Shown piece by piece: positions 43,240 through 52,677 of a stretch of 64,000 nt of DNA. A model generated the notes under the pieces. It was not told where the DNA came from and searched no databases. It worked only from the letters and a program-made list of their open reading frames with translations. Positions within the stretch are counted from its first letter, which is position 1. Each line of letters opens with the position of its first letter. The stretch covers positions 1,302,001 through 1,366,000 of the forward strand of contig NZ_AP025460.1 of assembly GCF_024347315.1 (NCBI RefSeq), read 5' to 3'. The position numbers and the translations under genes are program-made. This DNA comes from Vibrio atlanticus (GTDB taxonomy: Bacteria; Pseudomonadota; Gammaproteobacteria; Enterobacterales; Vibrionaceae).

Positions 43240-44905
43240 TCGTTAGAAAACCTTTAAAAGTAAGACGGCGATATCTGAGTTGAAGTCGGCTGACTAATAT
43301 CGCTAAAGAGAAAAAGAACAGAGGCAATAGGGCCTGCCAGATAGCATAAATTGCGGTTACCCTGCGGTCGAAACCACTGGTTAGGGCAACGGCTTCTGTG
43401 GTGATCGTGCTAATACGGCCTGCGCCGAGCATCAATGTTGGAAGGTACTGGGCCAAACTCACGCTGATCCCGACCGCCCAAGCAAAGGCAATAGCAGGTA
43501 ACAAGATAGGCAGTTTGATGGAGTACCAGCTTTGAAATGGAGATTTACCAAGGCTCAGCGAGGCTTTTATCAGACCATTATTGAAGCTTTTCCAAGGGCC
43601 ATCCAAAGACAGATACACAAACGGGAAAGCAAAGAAAACATGCGCCCAAATCACCCAGAACTCATAGGCGCTGCTGCCGATATAAAGCGTGGTCACTTGC
43701 ATGCCGAACAAAACCGAGAGTTGAGGTATCAACATGGGAATCGCGATAATAAAGCCCGGAACTTGCCACTTGTATTTGATTCGATACTCATGAGCTACCA
43801 GCGCAAGCAACAAAGCGACTGAAGCAGCAATAAGGCCAATCCATAAGCTTTGCCCGACAGTACTCATGATGCCATCCCACTCAAATTCCCAAAAACGCAT
43901 GCTGTAGCGACTTGGAAGTAAATCAGGGAAACGCCAACGTTGGGCAACACTCCAAATCCCCATTAGTGGAATGATCAGCAGTGACAATGCAGCAAGCACT
44001 GCGAAGATCGTTTTTCCTGGAAGGTTAATACCTGTTCTTCCTGAATATTGCCAAGTTCTAAAGTACTTCAGAATTGACCATTCGATTAAACGCGCTAAGG
44101 CGATGATCAACGAAGCTAAACCGAATAAAACGATCGCGCCAGCGGCAGCTCGTGGCAATAAATTAAGGTCTGGGTCGTTAAACCATTGCCATACCAAAAC
44201 GGCAAAGGTCGGCGGATTGGTTGGGCCAATGATCAGAGCAATATCGACAACCGACACGCTGTAAGCAAGCACCGCCAACATAGGGAAGCGAAGCTTGGTA
44301 AACCATTGTGGGAAAATACACTTCCACCAGATCTGAGCACGGCTATAACCCAGAGAGGCACTGACCTTAGTGATGCGTTCAACATCGACTTGCTGAAGTA
44401 TCGATATGCTCATCAGCAACAAGAAAGGAACTTCTTTGAGCGCCAACATGATGATAAGGCCAAACGCGTATGGGTCTTTTACCAATAGCGCCAATTCAGA
44501 GCTCGTAGCCGATTCGCCGAGCAAGTGATGTACGGCTCTTGCGCCAAGCCCTGTTGGGCTAAACAGAAAAGCAAAGCCGATAGCGAAAGCCACATGCGGA
44601 ATGGCAAGCATTGGCGATAGCGTTAGCTCAATCTTTCTCCAAAACTTGTTTCCCCAAGAAGCCTGAAGAATACAAAAGGTCAGGAAGCAGGCAATGTAGC
44701 TGCTGGCGACCGCTGAACCGAGGCTCAAACCAATAGAGTGCCAAGCCCCTTCCCATTGAAAGACTTGGTTAAAACCGTTGAGTGTTGGTTCCTCTAAACC
44801 TAGGGGCGGGATGAAACTCAGTGACGAGGCCACTACTCCCGCTACCCCAGGAATCGTAGGGACAATGCACACAGCTATAACAACAAAATATAGAGCGCGT
44901 AGCAT
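43205..44905 (-). CDS. ynjC: ABC transporter permease, fused double-domain (YnjC-like)
   Basis: 566 residues with about twelve membrane helices in two homologous halves, each with an EAA-type loop (SASLGYSRAQIWWKCIFP and KASLSLGKSPFQSWYSIKLP). The layout is that of ThiP/FbpB-type fused permeases. Partner of the adjacent ATPase and binding protein. The ATG lies 6 bp after the binding-protein gene. The cargo is unknown; ynjBCD has been annotated as a putative thiamine or similar importer by sequence only. Confidence 0.88.
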   Translation of the reverse strand: MLRALYFVVIAVCIVPTIPGVAGVVASSLSFIPPLGLEEPTLNGFNQVFQWEGAWHSIGLSLGSAVASSYIACFLTFCILQASWGNKFWRKIELTLSPMLAIPHVAFAIGFAFLFSPTGLGARAVHHLLGESATSSELALLVKDPYAFGLIIMLALKEVPFLLLMSISILQQVDVERITKVSASLGYSRAQIWWKCIFPQWFTKLRFPMLAVLAYSVSVVDIALIIGPTNPPTFAVLVWQWFNDPDLNLLPRAAAGAIVLFGLASLIIALARLIEWSILKYFRTWQYSGRTGINLPGKTIFAVLAALSLLIIPLMGIWSVAQRWRFPDLLPSRYSMRFWEFEWDGIMSTVGQSLWIGLIAASVALLLALVAHEYRIKYKWQVPGFIIAIPMLIPQLSVLFGMQVTTLYIGSSAYEFWVIWAHVFFAFPFVYLSLDGPWKSFNNGLIKASLSLGKSPFQSWYSIKLPILLPAIAFAWAVGISVSLAQYLPTLMLGAGRISTITTEAVALTSGFDRRVTAIYAIWQALLPLFFFSLAILVSRLQLRYRRLTFKGFLTNESAPQRPRHP

Positions 44906-44910
44906 GAATT

Positions 44911-46077
44911 TTAGTTACCGTATCGCTTAAGCCACTCTTTCTCGAGCGCGTTTTGCCAGCTTGGGTGTGGTTCATCAATCGATTTAAATTGTTGAGTATT
45001 CTTAGCGCTACCAGTCAGGTACTTGCTGCTTAATACAGAAGGATCACCCCAAACATTGAGGTCGCCTTTGCGCGATTGTGCTTCTGGGCTCAACAAGAAG
45101 TTGATGGTTACCTGAGCGCCAGCACTTGCATTAGCATTCCAAGGAATCGCAAGGAAGTGAATGTTAGACAGAGCGCCACTTTCTAGAGCATAGGCCTTGG
45201 TAGTTTCAGCTAGGCGGCCACTTGATTGTGCTGAATAAACAGAGTTTGGATTGAATGTTATGGCTAGGTCGAGTTGTCCATCATCCAGAAGTTGGATACT
45301 TTCAGATGTGCCTGCTGGGAATTGTTTGCCACCACGCCATGCCACTTTATGGAATTTATCTAAGTAAGCCCACAGTGGTGCTGTAACTTCTTGGAAGTTG
45401 TCTTCCGAAACAGGTTGAGCCAGCGCAGGGTTGTTGTCTGTTAGCTCAATGAGTAGAGACTTGATGAAGCTGGTGCCATGAAATTCAGGTGGGCGAGGGT
45501 AGCTTAAGCGGTTAGGGAAAGCTTGAGCGTAGCTCAACATTTCTGAAAACGATTGTGGCGGATTGTTTAGCGTCTCTTGGTCGTGGATGAACACCAGTTG
45601 TCCGACGCCCCAAGGCGCTTCTAAGCCTTCGGTTGGCTCCGAGAAATCGACATCAATTGGTAAAGATTTATCAACGTACTGCCAGTTTGGAAGTGATTCT
45701 GTGAATGGTCCAAATAACAGCGCATTGTCTTTCATCGAGCGGAAGTTCTCACCATTAATCCAAACGATATCGACACTGCCTTCGCTGTTCTTGCCTGCGG
45801 CTTTTTCTGCAAGTAGTCGAGTAGTCGTTTCAGCAATGTCGGTTACTTTTACATGCTTTAAGGTCACACCGTAGTCACTTTGTAACTCCTTGCCTGCCCA
45901 TTGTAGGTAACGATTAATTTCTTGGCTTCCGCCCCAAGCGTGAAAGTAGACAGTTTGTCCCTCTGCCTGCTGTTCTATTTGGTTCCAGCTATTGGTTGAT
46001 GTTGCTTCATCAGCGTAAATGGCTGCGCTGTATGCAACGGTTGCCATGATTCCTAACGTACTTACTATCTTGTTCAT
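44911..46077 (-). CDS. ynjB: ABC transporter substrate-binding protein (YnjB-like)
   Basis: 388 residues from ATG 46077 (MNKIVSTLG), chosen because it opens a normal signal peptide (about 1-22, ending IYA) just after GGAAAAG; the frame is open to 46113. The mature protein contains VYFHAWGGSQEINRYLQWAG and VDIVWINGENF, as in YnjB/family-1 binding proteins. First gene of the four-gene transport operon. Upstream I see no TPP-riboswitch-like folding or box. Cargo unknown. Confidence 0.85.
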   Translation of the reverse strand: MNKIVSTLGIMATVAYSAAIYADEATSTNSWNQIEQQAEGQTVYFHAWGGSQEINRYLQWAGKELQSDYGVTLKHVKVTDIAETTTRLLAEKAAGKNSEGSVDIVWINGENFRSMKDNALLFGPFTESLPNWQYVDKSLPIDVDFSEPTEGLEAPWGVGQLVFIHDQETLNNPPQSFSEMLSYAQAFPNRLSYPRPPEFHGTSFIKSLLIELTDNNPALAQPVSEDNFQEVTAPLWAYLDKFHKVAWRGGKQFPAGTSESIQLLDDGQLDLAITFNPNSVYSAQSSGRLAETTKAYALESGALSNIHFLAIPWNANASAGAQVTINFLLSPEAQSRKGDLNVWGDPSVLSSKYLTGSAKNTQQFKSIDEPHPSWQNALEKEWLKRYGN

Positions 46078-46340
46078 AAACTTTTCCATTTGGTAGTGAA
46101 CGGGCAAGAGCATTGTTATTTCGAACTCCCTACAGTTATTCTATCTGTTTCTGAAATAATTTCTAATTCAACAGTAAATTCAATCAATTACTTAAGGGCT
46201 CTTACCATCCTAGCAACAGACCGTTGAACTGATGAATTTATTGCACTCAAATGATAGATTTTTTAGGTTTATTGGAGGTTGGTACGAAAAGTAAGCGATG
46301 AGTGTCAGTTTTGAAGGAATCATGAGTGTAAAAAAGCAAT

Positions 46341-46365
46341 AAAAAAGGAGCCACTAGGGCTCCTT
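46341..46365 (-). terminator. Terminator of the META-domain lipoprotein gene
   Basis: AAGGAGCC and GGCTCCTT pair around ACTAG. The + strand A6 before it forms a T6 run after the stem on the - strand. Confidence 0.85.
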
Positions 46366-46392
46366 CAATCAATATTTGGTTTCTCTGACTGA

Positions 46393-46839
46393 TTAGTTTA
46401 CCCAGTCACGAATTGTGTACGTTAGCGTGTGTACATCGTTTTTCAATACTAGCGTATCGTTTGTTAGTGTTACGTCGCTCCACTCGCTTAGAGTCGCGGA
46501 AACCGATTGTTCGATTTCCATTGCTGAGCCGTGACACATTTTCATGGTCATGCCCATTTGCTTAATGCGGAATTGACCGTCTTTTAGTTCGCCTTGACCG
46601 AAGAAGTTGTTACAACCAGCCATGCCGTTTGCCGTCATCTTTTCGCCGATCTCTAGACGAGGTGTCGCTTGGTGTTCGCTTTTCTCAATGTTCTTGCCAT
46701 CAATTTGCGCAAGTTCCCAATTATGGTGCTGTAGATCGGTTGGTGTTACTTGCATCGCGTTATCACCTGTTGTTGTGCATGCTGCTAGCATCATAGGTAA
46801 AGCGGCTACTGCTAGTAATTTTTTTGAACTAAACTTCAT
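46393..46839 (-). CDS. META-domain lipoprotein (HslJ-like)
   Basis: 148 residues from ATG 46839, with GGAG 9 nt upstream. The lipobox MMLAAC places the lipidated Cys near 21. The META domain (DUF306) follows: HHNWELAQIDGK, then GMAGCNNFFGQGELKDG, and a second cysteine in KMCHGSAMEIEQ, the usual HslJ pair. HslJ-like proteins are envelope proteins linked to heat or novobiocin response in E. coli. The frame open to 46899 is not needed. Confidence 0.88.
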   Translation of the reverse strand: MKFSSKKLLAVAALPMMLAACTTTGDNAMQVTPTDLQHHNWELAQIDGKNIEKSEHQATPRLEIGEKMTANGMAGCNNFFGQGELKDGQFRIKQMGMTMKMCHGSAMEIEQSVSATLSEWSDVTLTNDTLVLKNDVHTLTYTIRDWVN

Positions 46840-47030
46840 ATTATAAGGCTCCAAAGGAAAGAACGAAGTTACCGAATAAGTGTAACTTGATGGGTTCAAA
46901 GTATAGTTTACAAAACACTATATGTGTCAGTATAAGGTCATAGTTTAGTATGGATTTTATGAGCTAGGCGACAAATTAATCGCTTATTTTTGAGATAGTA
47001 AGCGTAATTTTGAATATGTAAGGAGGCGCG

Positions 47031-47291
47031 GTGGAGCAGTTAGAGTTTTTCCAAGTTCCAAGCCCTTGCGTTGGGGTTTGCTCAAGCGATGACAAAGGCT
47101 ATTGCAATGGCTGTATGCGTAAAAGGGAGGAGCGCTTTAATTGGATGTCGATGACGCCGTCAGAACAGTTACACGTCATAAAGCTGTGTCGTCAACGCTA
47201 TAGAAGAAAAATAATGAAGCAAAAAAACTTGGTTGGTAACTCGGTTGACGAAGAGGGAAGTACAAGTCCCCAAAGAGATCTTTTCGGCTAA
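47031..47291 (+). CDS. DUF1289 domain protein
   Basis: 86 residues starting at GTG 47031, with AAGGAGG about 5 nt upstream. It contains the family cysteine motif SPCVGVCSSDDKGYCNGCMRK and the following WMSMTPSEQLHV. Four close cysteines suggest a metal or Fe-S site. The tail after about 60 is variable. Function unknown. It precedes a 55-residue gene on the same strand. Confidence 0.88.
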   Translation: MEQLEFFQVPSPCVGVCSSDDKGYCNGCMRKREERFNWMSMTPSEQLHVIKLCRQRYRRKIMKQKNLVGNSVDEEGSTSPQRDLFG

Positions 47292-47400
47292 AGAGGAAGT
47301 ATTGAAATTTTATTTAACCTCGAGGTAACTATTACTTTACATAATGGTTGGGGTGTAATATTAAGGTAGGTACCTTTGTACCTGAAGGAGTGGTGTCGGT

Positions 47401-47568
47401 ATGAATAAAAAGAACGGAAAATTCAAAAAAGAGCCAGTTAAAGCACTGGATCGAAAACCAATCGGGGCGAAAGATGACCCTGAAGAGACTCCGCGTGATT
47501 GGCATTCGATGTCAGAAGAAGAGCGAATGGAAATCCTTTCTCACCTTTCAGACATGCCTTTTCAATAA
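47401..47568 (+). CDS. 55-residue protein of unknown function
   Basis: ATG 47401 to TAA 47566-47568, preceded by GGAG at about 10 nt. The product is very charged: a basic Lys-rich start (MNKKNGKFKKEP), then DDPEETPRDWHSMSEEERME and a final LSHLSDMPFQ. I do not recognise a family, but the codon pattern and ribosome site look genuine. It lies 109 bp after the DUF1289 gene and may share its transcript. A palindromic AGGTACCT at 47368-47375 precedes it. Confidence 0.6.
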   Translation: MNKKNGKFKKEPVKALDRKPIGAKDDPEETPRDWHSMSEEERMEILSHLSDMPFQ

Positions 47569-47643
47569 TACCGCTGGTTCTTCAGAGTCTTTCTTAAAGG
47601 CCCTGTTTTCTTAAATAAACAGCTTTCTAAAATAAAAATGTTA

Positions 47644-47946
47644 TTAAACAAACATGTGATTCGCTTTCGTTACACCACGATGATACGTGCAAAATGTATC
47701 ATCGGCTTCCGTGGTTTTACTGTGAATTTTAATGTTTGTGATCACTTCTACAGCCCCTGCATCGTAGCAAGCTTGTTCTGCTTTTTTAACGATATCGAGG
47801 AGTTGGTTGAGTTCACCTTTCATCGTGGTTTCCATAGCTCCGACTTGGAAAGGCACATCAGCAGCTTTCACAACTTCGATGGCTTTATCAACCACTTCGA
47901 AGTTGTTGCCTTCTTTAACGCGAGGGATCACTTGGAAGGCAACCAT
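47644..47946 (-). CDS. MTH1187/YqgV (UPF0045) family thiamine-binding-type protein
   Basis: 100 residues from ATG 47946 (MVAFQVIPR); a GTG at 47976 is also possible. The ferredoxin-like fold of UPF0045 is visible as AFQVIPR, VVKAADVPFQVGAMETTMKG and KIHSK. Members bind thiamine or related small molecules; whether this one does is not readable. No thiamine genes are adjacent apart from the ynjBCD-like operon about 2.5 kb away. Confidence 0.85.
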   Translation of the reverse strand: MVAFQVIPRVKEGNNFEVVDKAIEVVKAADVPFQVGAMETTMKGELNQLLDIVKKAEQACYDAGAVEVITNIKIHSKTTEADDTFCTYHRGVTKANHMFV

Positions 47947-48089
47947 CACTTCTTTTTCTCTTTTTAACTCAGGCACTTTCTGCTTACTCTTGGATAGGGA
48001 ATTGTTGCAGATGATAGGTTAATACGGATATTAATTCTACAGCTAACGATGCTGTTCTATCGACTATATCAGTGACTAGAGATATAGGC

Positions 48090-48311
48090 TTACTTGCTAC
48101 CCCAATGGTCGCTAACCCAACCACCAATATGCTCATCAAAATGACTGCCACTGAATCTCTGTTTACGCTCCACCGAGGTATCACAGTCATCTTTGTTGTC
48201 TATTAGGTTTTGTATGTAGTTTGCCATCGGGTCATTAGAACGCTGACGATCTCGGCGAGTGGCCACTTCCTTAATCAGTTGTAATCGATATGTAGAGCTT
48301 GCACGTTTCAT
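48090..48311 (-). CDS. Small protein of unknown function
   Basis: 73 residues from ATG 48311, with the strong site GGGAGGT 7 nt upstream. Soluble and rich in Arg, Asp and Gln: STYRLQLIKEVATRRDRQRS, then ANYIQNLIDNKDDCDTSVE, and ends SDHWGSK. The frame opens at 48338 but that start has no ribosome site. No family recognised. Confidence 0.65.
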   Translation of the reverse strand: MKRASSTYRLQLIKEVATRRDRQRSNDPMANYIQNLIDNKDDCDTSVERKQRFSGSHFDEHIGGWVSDHWGSK

Positions 48312-48521
48312 TTCAATGACCTCCCGGTTTTTAGACACTAATAGAAAAATCTAGTTGTCAGATATAGGGGCGTCAACGTGATTTCAGAGTATTTTTTTTG
48401 AGCAACCAAGAATCAATACCTTGGCATCATAATTCATAAAAGTGTCATTTAGGTTGGCAACGTTATGGAGGTTTGAGGGCGTAAGTTTGTATTTTTGTCC
48501 TGTTAATATGAGATGAACCAT

Positions 48522-48546
48522 AAAAAAGCCCAGTGCAAACTGGGCT
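48522..48546 (-). terminator. Terminator of the DEAD-box helicase gene
   Basis: AGCCCAGT and ACTGGGCT pair around GCAA, and the - strand continues with six T after the stem. Confidence 0.85.
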
Positions 48547-48579
48547 AATCGATTTTCTGTGGTTATTTTGAAGAACTGG

Positions 48580-49818
48580 TTATTTCGAAGAACTTGGTTT
48601 GCTCTTAAATTGCTTAACACTCTTCTTTTTTGCGGTTCTTCGGTTAGCCATTTTGTCTTTAGGCGGACGTTTGCGAGCTGTCGCTTCAGATGCAGGTTTG
48701 TCTGTAACAGGGAAACCTTCCAACGCTTGTAGCATAAGAGGTTTATTGGTCAGAGTACGAATTGCATTCAGGTAGTCAGTTTCGCTGTGGCTAACCAGAG
48801 AGATTGCGCGCCCCGTGCTTCCTGCTCTTGCTGTGCGACCAACTCGGTGTACGTAAGTCGCCGAATGCGATGGCAAATCAAAGTTAATTACGACAGGTAG
48901 TTGATCAATATGGATGCCTCTAGCCATAACGTCGGTGGCGATAAGCACACGAGTCGTGCCATTTTTGAAATTCTCTAATGCTTGCTCTCGCTCTTCTTGG
49001 CTCTTATTTCCGTGTAGCGCATTCACACTGATTTTGGCTTTATTCAATCGCTTGGTTAATGCATCTGCATTATCTTTTGCGCCAATAAATACCAATACCT
49101 GCGACCATGTGTGCTGATTGAGTAGGGCGATCAGCGCTTGAGCTTTACTGCCTTTGTTCACTAAGTACAGAGTTTCTTCAATAGCCGCGACCACGCTGTT
49201 TTCTTGATGCGTTGTGACCTTTACTGGATTAACAAGAAGCGCCTCAGTCTGACTGATCAGCTCTATTGGCAGCGTAGCCGAAAACAACAGTGTTTGATGC
49301 TTTTTAGGAAGAGCAGAAATAATGGTTTGAACATCTGGCCAAAATCCCATGTCGAGTAAACGGTCTGCCTCATCAAGAACTAAAGACTTGCATTGGGTTA
49401 GCTCGAGCTTGTTCTCTTGAATAACGGCATGTATTCGGCCAGGAGTTGCGATCACGAGTTGTGGCTTTTCTAACAATTGCTGTTGCTGGATCTCGATATC
49501 AACTCCACCAGTCAGTGTCACTGTTTTGATATCAAGTGTGGTTGCGATGGGTTCTAGTGCTTTGGCTACTTGAGAGGCAAGTTCACGGGTTGGAACAATG
49601 ATTATCGCTTGTAGTTCATTTACATCATGCTTGATGCTGTTCAGCAAAGGTAAGCCAAATGCCAACGTTTTTCCGCTACCCGTTTGAGCCAACGCCAGCA
49701 CGTCTTTCCCCGCAATAATTGTAGGAATTACCGCTTGCTGTATCTCTGTCGGCTTATTGAATTGAGATGGGATCGCGGAGACGGTTTTTGGGTTAAGGGC
49801 TAGGCTATCAAATGACAT
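48580..49818 (-). CDS. DEAD-box RNA helicase (RhlE-type)
   Basis: 412 residues from ATG 49818 (MSFDSLALN). The Q motif (FNKPTEIQQ, about 20-28), Walker A AQTGSGKT (44-51), PTRELASQ, VLDEADRLLDMGF, SAT, and RVGRTARAG are in order, so both RecA lobes are complete. The basic tail (about 375-412; KRPPKDKMANRRTAKKK) should bind RNA. By motif spacing it fits the RhlE group acting in ribosome or RNA metabolism. It is a single gene with its own terminator. Confidence 0.93.
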   Translation of the reverse strand: MSFDSLALNPKTVSAIPSQFNKPTEIQQAVIPTIIAGKDVLALAQTGSGKTLAFGLPLLNSIKHDVNELQAIIIVPTRELASQVAKALEPIATTLDIKTVTLTGGVDIEIQQQQLLEKPQLVIATPGRIHAVIQENKLELTQCKSLVLDEADRLLDMGFWPDVQTIISALPKKHQTLLFSATLPIELISQTEALLVNPVKVTTHQENSVVAAIEETLYLVNKGSKAQALIALLNQHTWSQVLVFIGAKDNADALTKRLNKAKISVNALHGNKSQEEREQALENFKNGTTRVLIATDVMARGIHIDQLPVVINFDLPSHSATYVHRVGRTARAGSTGRAISLVSHSETDYLNAIRTLTNKPLMLQALEGFPVTDKPASEATARKRPPKDKMANRRTAKKKSVKQFKSKPSSSK

Positions 49819-50028
49819 AAATGAACCAAGTATCAAAAGGGAGGTGGAGTCTAACAGGGCTGCAAATGTTAGAAAATCAGTTTTGTAACGTTACACGATA
49901 AACGCTCTCATTATATGCGTGAATTATGCATGTTAGCCATACGCGATAATTAAACGTTCATCATATTGTAATGGCATTGAATGGACGTACAATGTCCGCC
50001 CTAAAAATGTTCATGAAATGAGTTCGAA

Positions 50029-50655
50029 ATGAGTTGGGACAGTATATCGCTGTTTATTGTTATCGTGTTTTTTATTGCCATTATTCCAGGCCCTAATGCT
50101 TTGCTGGTATTAAGCACAGCCTTAACTCAAAGGAAGCTGTTCGCATTTGTGAACGTGTTGGGCGTGTCATGTGGTTTCTTTTTTCACGCCTTTATCTCGG
50201 CCAACGGCATAAGTTTGTTATTGTCGAACACCCCAATGGCCTTTGAAGGGCTTAAGTGGGCTGGGGTTTTGTATCTTGTCTGGCTTGGGTATAACCATTT
50301 TCGCGCGGCCCTGCGTGCTCAAGAGGGTGTACTTTATGCGGTAAGTGCATCGGGAAGTAAGCTATACAATCAATTTATCAAAGGGCTCCTCACTAATCTA
50401 CTGAATCCTAAAATCGTCCTGTTTTATCTTTCTATATTCCCTCAATTTGTTTCAAAAGATGCGATTGTGACAGACAGTTTGATGCTTGGTGGGATTCAGG
50501 CGACAGTAGTGTCGATGTGGTTCTTGATTGTGATCTTAATGGCGGATACGTTCAAGTGCTTGTTGGTTCAAAAGCGAACCTCACAAATGATGAACATTGT
50601 TTGTGGTGTTCTATTTGTGGGCTTTAGTATTCAACTAGCATTGTTTCAGCTCTGA
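50029..50655 (+). CDS. LysE/RhtB-family amino acid exporter
   Basis: 208 residues with about six membrane helices. IIPGPNALLVLSTALTQ and the repeated TNLLNPKIVLFYLSIFPQF block are the family signatures. Members export lysine, homoserine, threonine and other amino acids. It is alone, with its own promoter region after the helicase gene. Substrate unknown. Confidence 0.9.
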   Translation: MSWDSISLFIVIVFFIAIIPGPNALLVLSTALTQRKLFAFVNVLGVSCGFFFHAFISANGISLLLSNTPMAFEGLKWAGVLYLVWLGYNHFRAALRAQEGVLYAVSASGSKLYNQFIKGLLTNLLNPKIVLFYLSIFPQFVSKDAIVTDSLMLGGIQATVVSMWFLIVILMADTFKCLLVQKRTSQMMNIVCGVLFVGFSIQLALFQL

Positions 50656-50905
50656 GGTAGTGTTGCTAAGAATGGGGCATATACCATATTCTATTCAGTT
50701 CTCATTTTTTACTGAATCCTCAGGAATTTTAGAGTCTCTTCATAAATGGCTAAAGCATTGCTATGTAAAGTCGATATAATGGACAGTCATCAATTGGATG
50801 AATGTGTATGTTTCGAGCTTAGATTTGAAACAGAAAACAACGGATAGTTAGCTTGTTCATTTTTACCAAGAAACAGAAACATGAAACAAAGATAGGGAGT
50901 CATCG

Positions 50906-51262
50906 ATGAGTGAAGAGTCATTCACCCAGAAACGTGAGTATTACCGCCTGAAGTACCCTAAAAAGGCGCGCCCAGTGATACGAATCAAAGATGAACTTTT
51001 TCATGTCAGTGAAGTTTCTGAAAAAGGCGTGCGCTTGATGATGAGTAACATCATCCCGGTCTATCGAGGCTTCTCAATGGCAGGCACTTTATGGTTGCAT
51101 GGTAATAACAGCATTGATATTCGTGGTTCTGTATTGAGGCAAGAAGGCGATGAAGTGATCGTTCTGTTATCACAAGGCCCGAGTTTCAAAGATATGGTGG
51201 CTGAACAACGACACATTAGGCAAAGGTACCCGGTTTTCTTCGCGAACCTCAGAGTGGCATAA
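50906..51262 (+). CDS. PilZ domain protein (c-di-GMP receptor type)
   Basis: 118 residues. The RxxxR motif is Arg10-Arg14 (REYYR) and the D/NxSxxG position reads EVSEKG (36-41), with Glu instead of Asp or Asn. It may therefore bind c-di-GMP less well, or is a variant. Ribosome site AGGGAG. It is about 13 kb from the REC-EAL gene with no direct link. Confidence 0.82.
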   Translation: MSEESFTQKREYYRLKYPKKARPVIRIKDELFHVSEVSEKGVRLMMSNIIPVYRGFSMAGTLWLHGNNSIDIRGSVLRQEGDEVIVLLSQGPSFKDMVAEQRHIRQRYPVFFANLRVA

Positions 51263-51314
51263 GCAAAGCTTCTAAACGCCTAAAACCCAAGTAACTCATC
51301 GTTATCTGATATAA

Positions 51315-51346
51315 AAAGCCCAGCACTTTGACAAGTGCTGGGCTTT
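51315..51346. terminator. Bidirectional intrinsic terminator
   Basis: A 14-bp stem AAAGCCCAGCACTT / AAGTGCTGGGCTTT with a TGAC loop, between the PilZ gene (+) and the M14 peptidase gene (-). Confidence 0.9.
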
Positions 51347-51400
51347 GTCATCTATATGAACAAACTACTTCTAAAGACAAACTAACGAGTTTGTTTCGTC

Positions 51401-52525
51401 TTATAGCTCGTCTACTGTTGCCCAAACCGCTGCTAGCATGTCGTGACCAAATGCAACACTGCGCTCTGGAGACCAACCGTACAGTTCGTCAGCGTGGCTG
51501 ATGTGATCTTTAAATGGCATCTCGACAGTGTATGCCAAACACTTGAACTGTTCGCCGATCCAGTTTGTACCGACGGTCATATTTGCTTTGCCCGGTTCGT
51601 CTTTATCGTAGCCAAATTCATCTTGGAACTCTGGCGTGATAGTCAGAAGAGCTTGCTTGAAGTGATTCTCTAGTTTTGCAATGCGCTCATTGTATGAAGG
51701 CGTACCTTCACTACCAGCAACAAAGTTATATGGAATCGCTTCGTCACCGTGGATGTCTAGACATAGGTCAACACCAGTCTCTAGCATGCGCTCGCGAACA
51801 AGGAAAACCTCAGGGCTGCGTTCCATAGAAGGTGACTGCCATTCACGGTTTAGGTTAACGCCAATACCGTTAGTGCGTAGGTGGCCACGGATACTGCCGT
51901 CTGGGTTCATGTTAGGTACAACGCGGAATACAACGCTGTCTAACAGTGAGCGGCCTACTGTGTCTGTCTCATCAAGCAAGCGTTGTAGCAGACCTTCGAT
52001 CAGCCATTCAGCCATGGTCTCGCCCGGATGTTGGCGACCAATAACCCAGATGTTTTTCTTCTCTGCACTTGGCTCACCGATGGTTAGCAAAGTGATGTCG
52101 TTGTTATCTAACGTATGGCCCAGAGTTTCTAGCTTACAAGCAGGGTGCGTTTGAGCACTGTGCAAGAGATCTTGATGACGATCGTATGAATACGGTGCGA
52201 AGTACGCGAAGTACATTGAATCGTGTTCAGGAATGATATCAAAGCTTAATGTGTCGCCATCGAATTGAGATGGAATGCGGAACCACTCTTCACGGTCATA
52301 CGATGCAACCACATCATAATCTTTCCAGCCTTCAGGGTAGGCAGATGTTGCCAATTGGCCGATTTCAAAGTGGTGAGCTTGTTGAGCTTCACTTTCTAAG
52401 CGGAAATGAAACCATTGTGCGATTTCAGTTTGATTATCCGCTGGAATAGTTAGTTGAATGTTTTGTGGTGAATCTGCTGAAACGACGTGAATGTTGCCGC
52501 TTTCGAAGTTGCTGAAAATTTTCAT
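51401..52525 (-). CDS. M14-family cytosolic carboxypeptidase (Nna1-like)
   Basis: 374 residues from ATG 52525 (MKIFSNFESG). An N-terminal beta-sandwich (about 1-140) precedes the M14 domain. Zinc ligands His166 and Glu169 (RQHPGE) and His259 (DIHGDE), and the catalytic Glu335 (AYTVEMPF) are in place, with NMNPDGSIRGHLRTN and VNLNREW between. This is the layout of the bacterial relatives of cytosolic carboxypeptidases. The frame open to 52588 only adds a poorly supported extension. Substrate unknown; the domain order suggests protein tails rather than small peptides. Confidence 0.9.
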   Translation of the reverse strand: MKIFSNFESGNIHVVSADSPQNIQLTIPADNQTEIAQWFHFRLESEAQQAHHFEIGQLATSAYPEGWKDYDVVASYDREEWFRIPSQFDGDTLSFDIIPEHDSMYFAYFAPYSYDRHQDLLHSAQTHPACKLETLGHTLDNNDITLLTIGEPSAEKKNIWVIGRQHPGETMAEWLIEGLLQRLLDETDTVGRSLLDSVVFRVVPNMNPDGSIRGHLRTNGIGVNLNREWQSPSMERSPEVFLVRERMLETGVDLCLDIHGDEAIPYNFVAGSEGTPSYNERIAKLENHFKQALLTITPEFQDEFGYDKDEPGKANMTVGTNWIGEQFKCLAYTVEMPFKDHISHADELYGWSPERSVAFGHDMLAAVWATVDEL

Positions 52526-52677
52526 TGTAGTTTTTATCTCGTAGTTGAGTTGCCGTAAGATTAGCACACTTTTTTTCGAGCAAACCACTAACTAAATCGT
52601 AATGAGATGTTATTTCAGCTATCTGTTTTTTAGCTGCCTACTTTTAAATCGACAGCTATTTAACGGTTAACTTTGAG

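Noticed and set aside
46078..46340. TPP riboswitch upstream of the ynjB-like gene
   Set aside because: I looked for the thi-box core elements in the 260 bp upstream and saw no convincing set.
48384..48620. 78-residue - strand frame downstream of the helicase gene
   Set aside because: It overlaps the helicase terminator and 3' end in another frame; no ribosome site.
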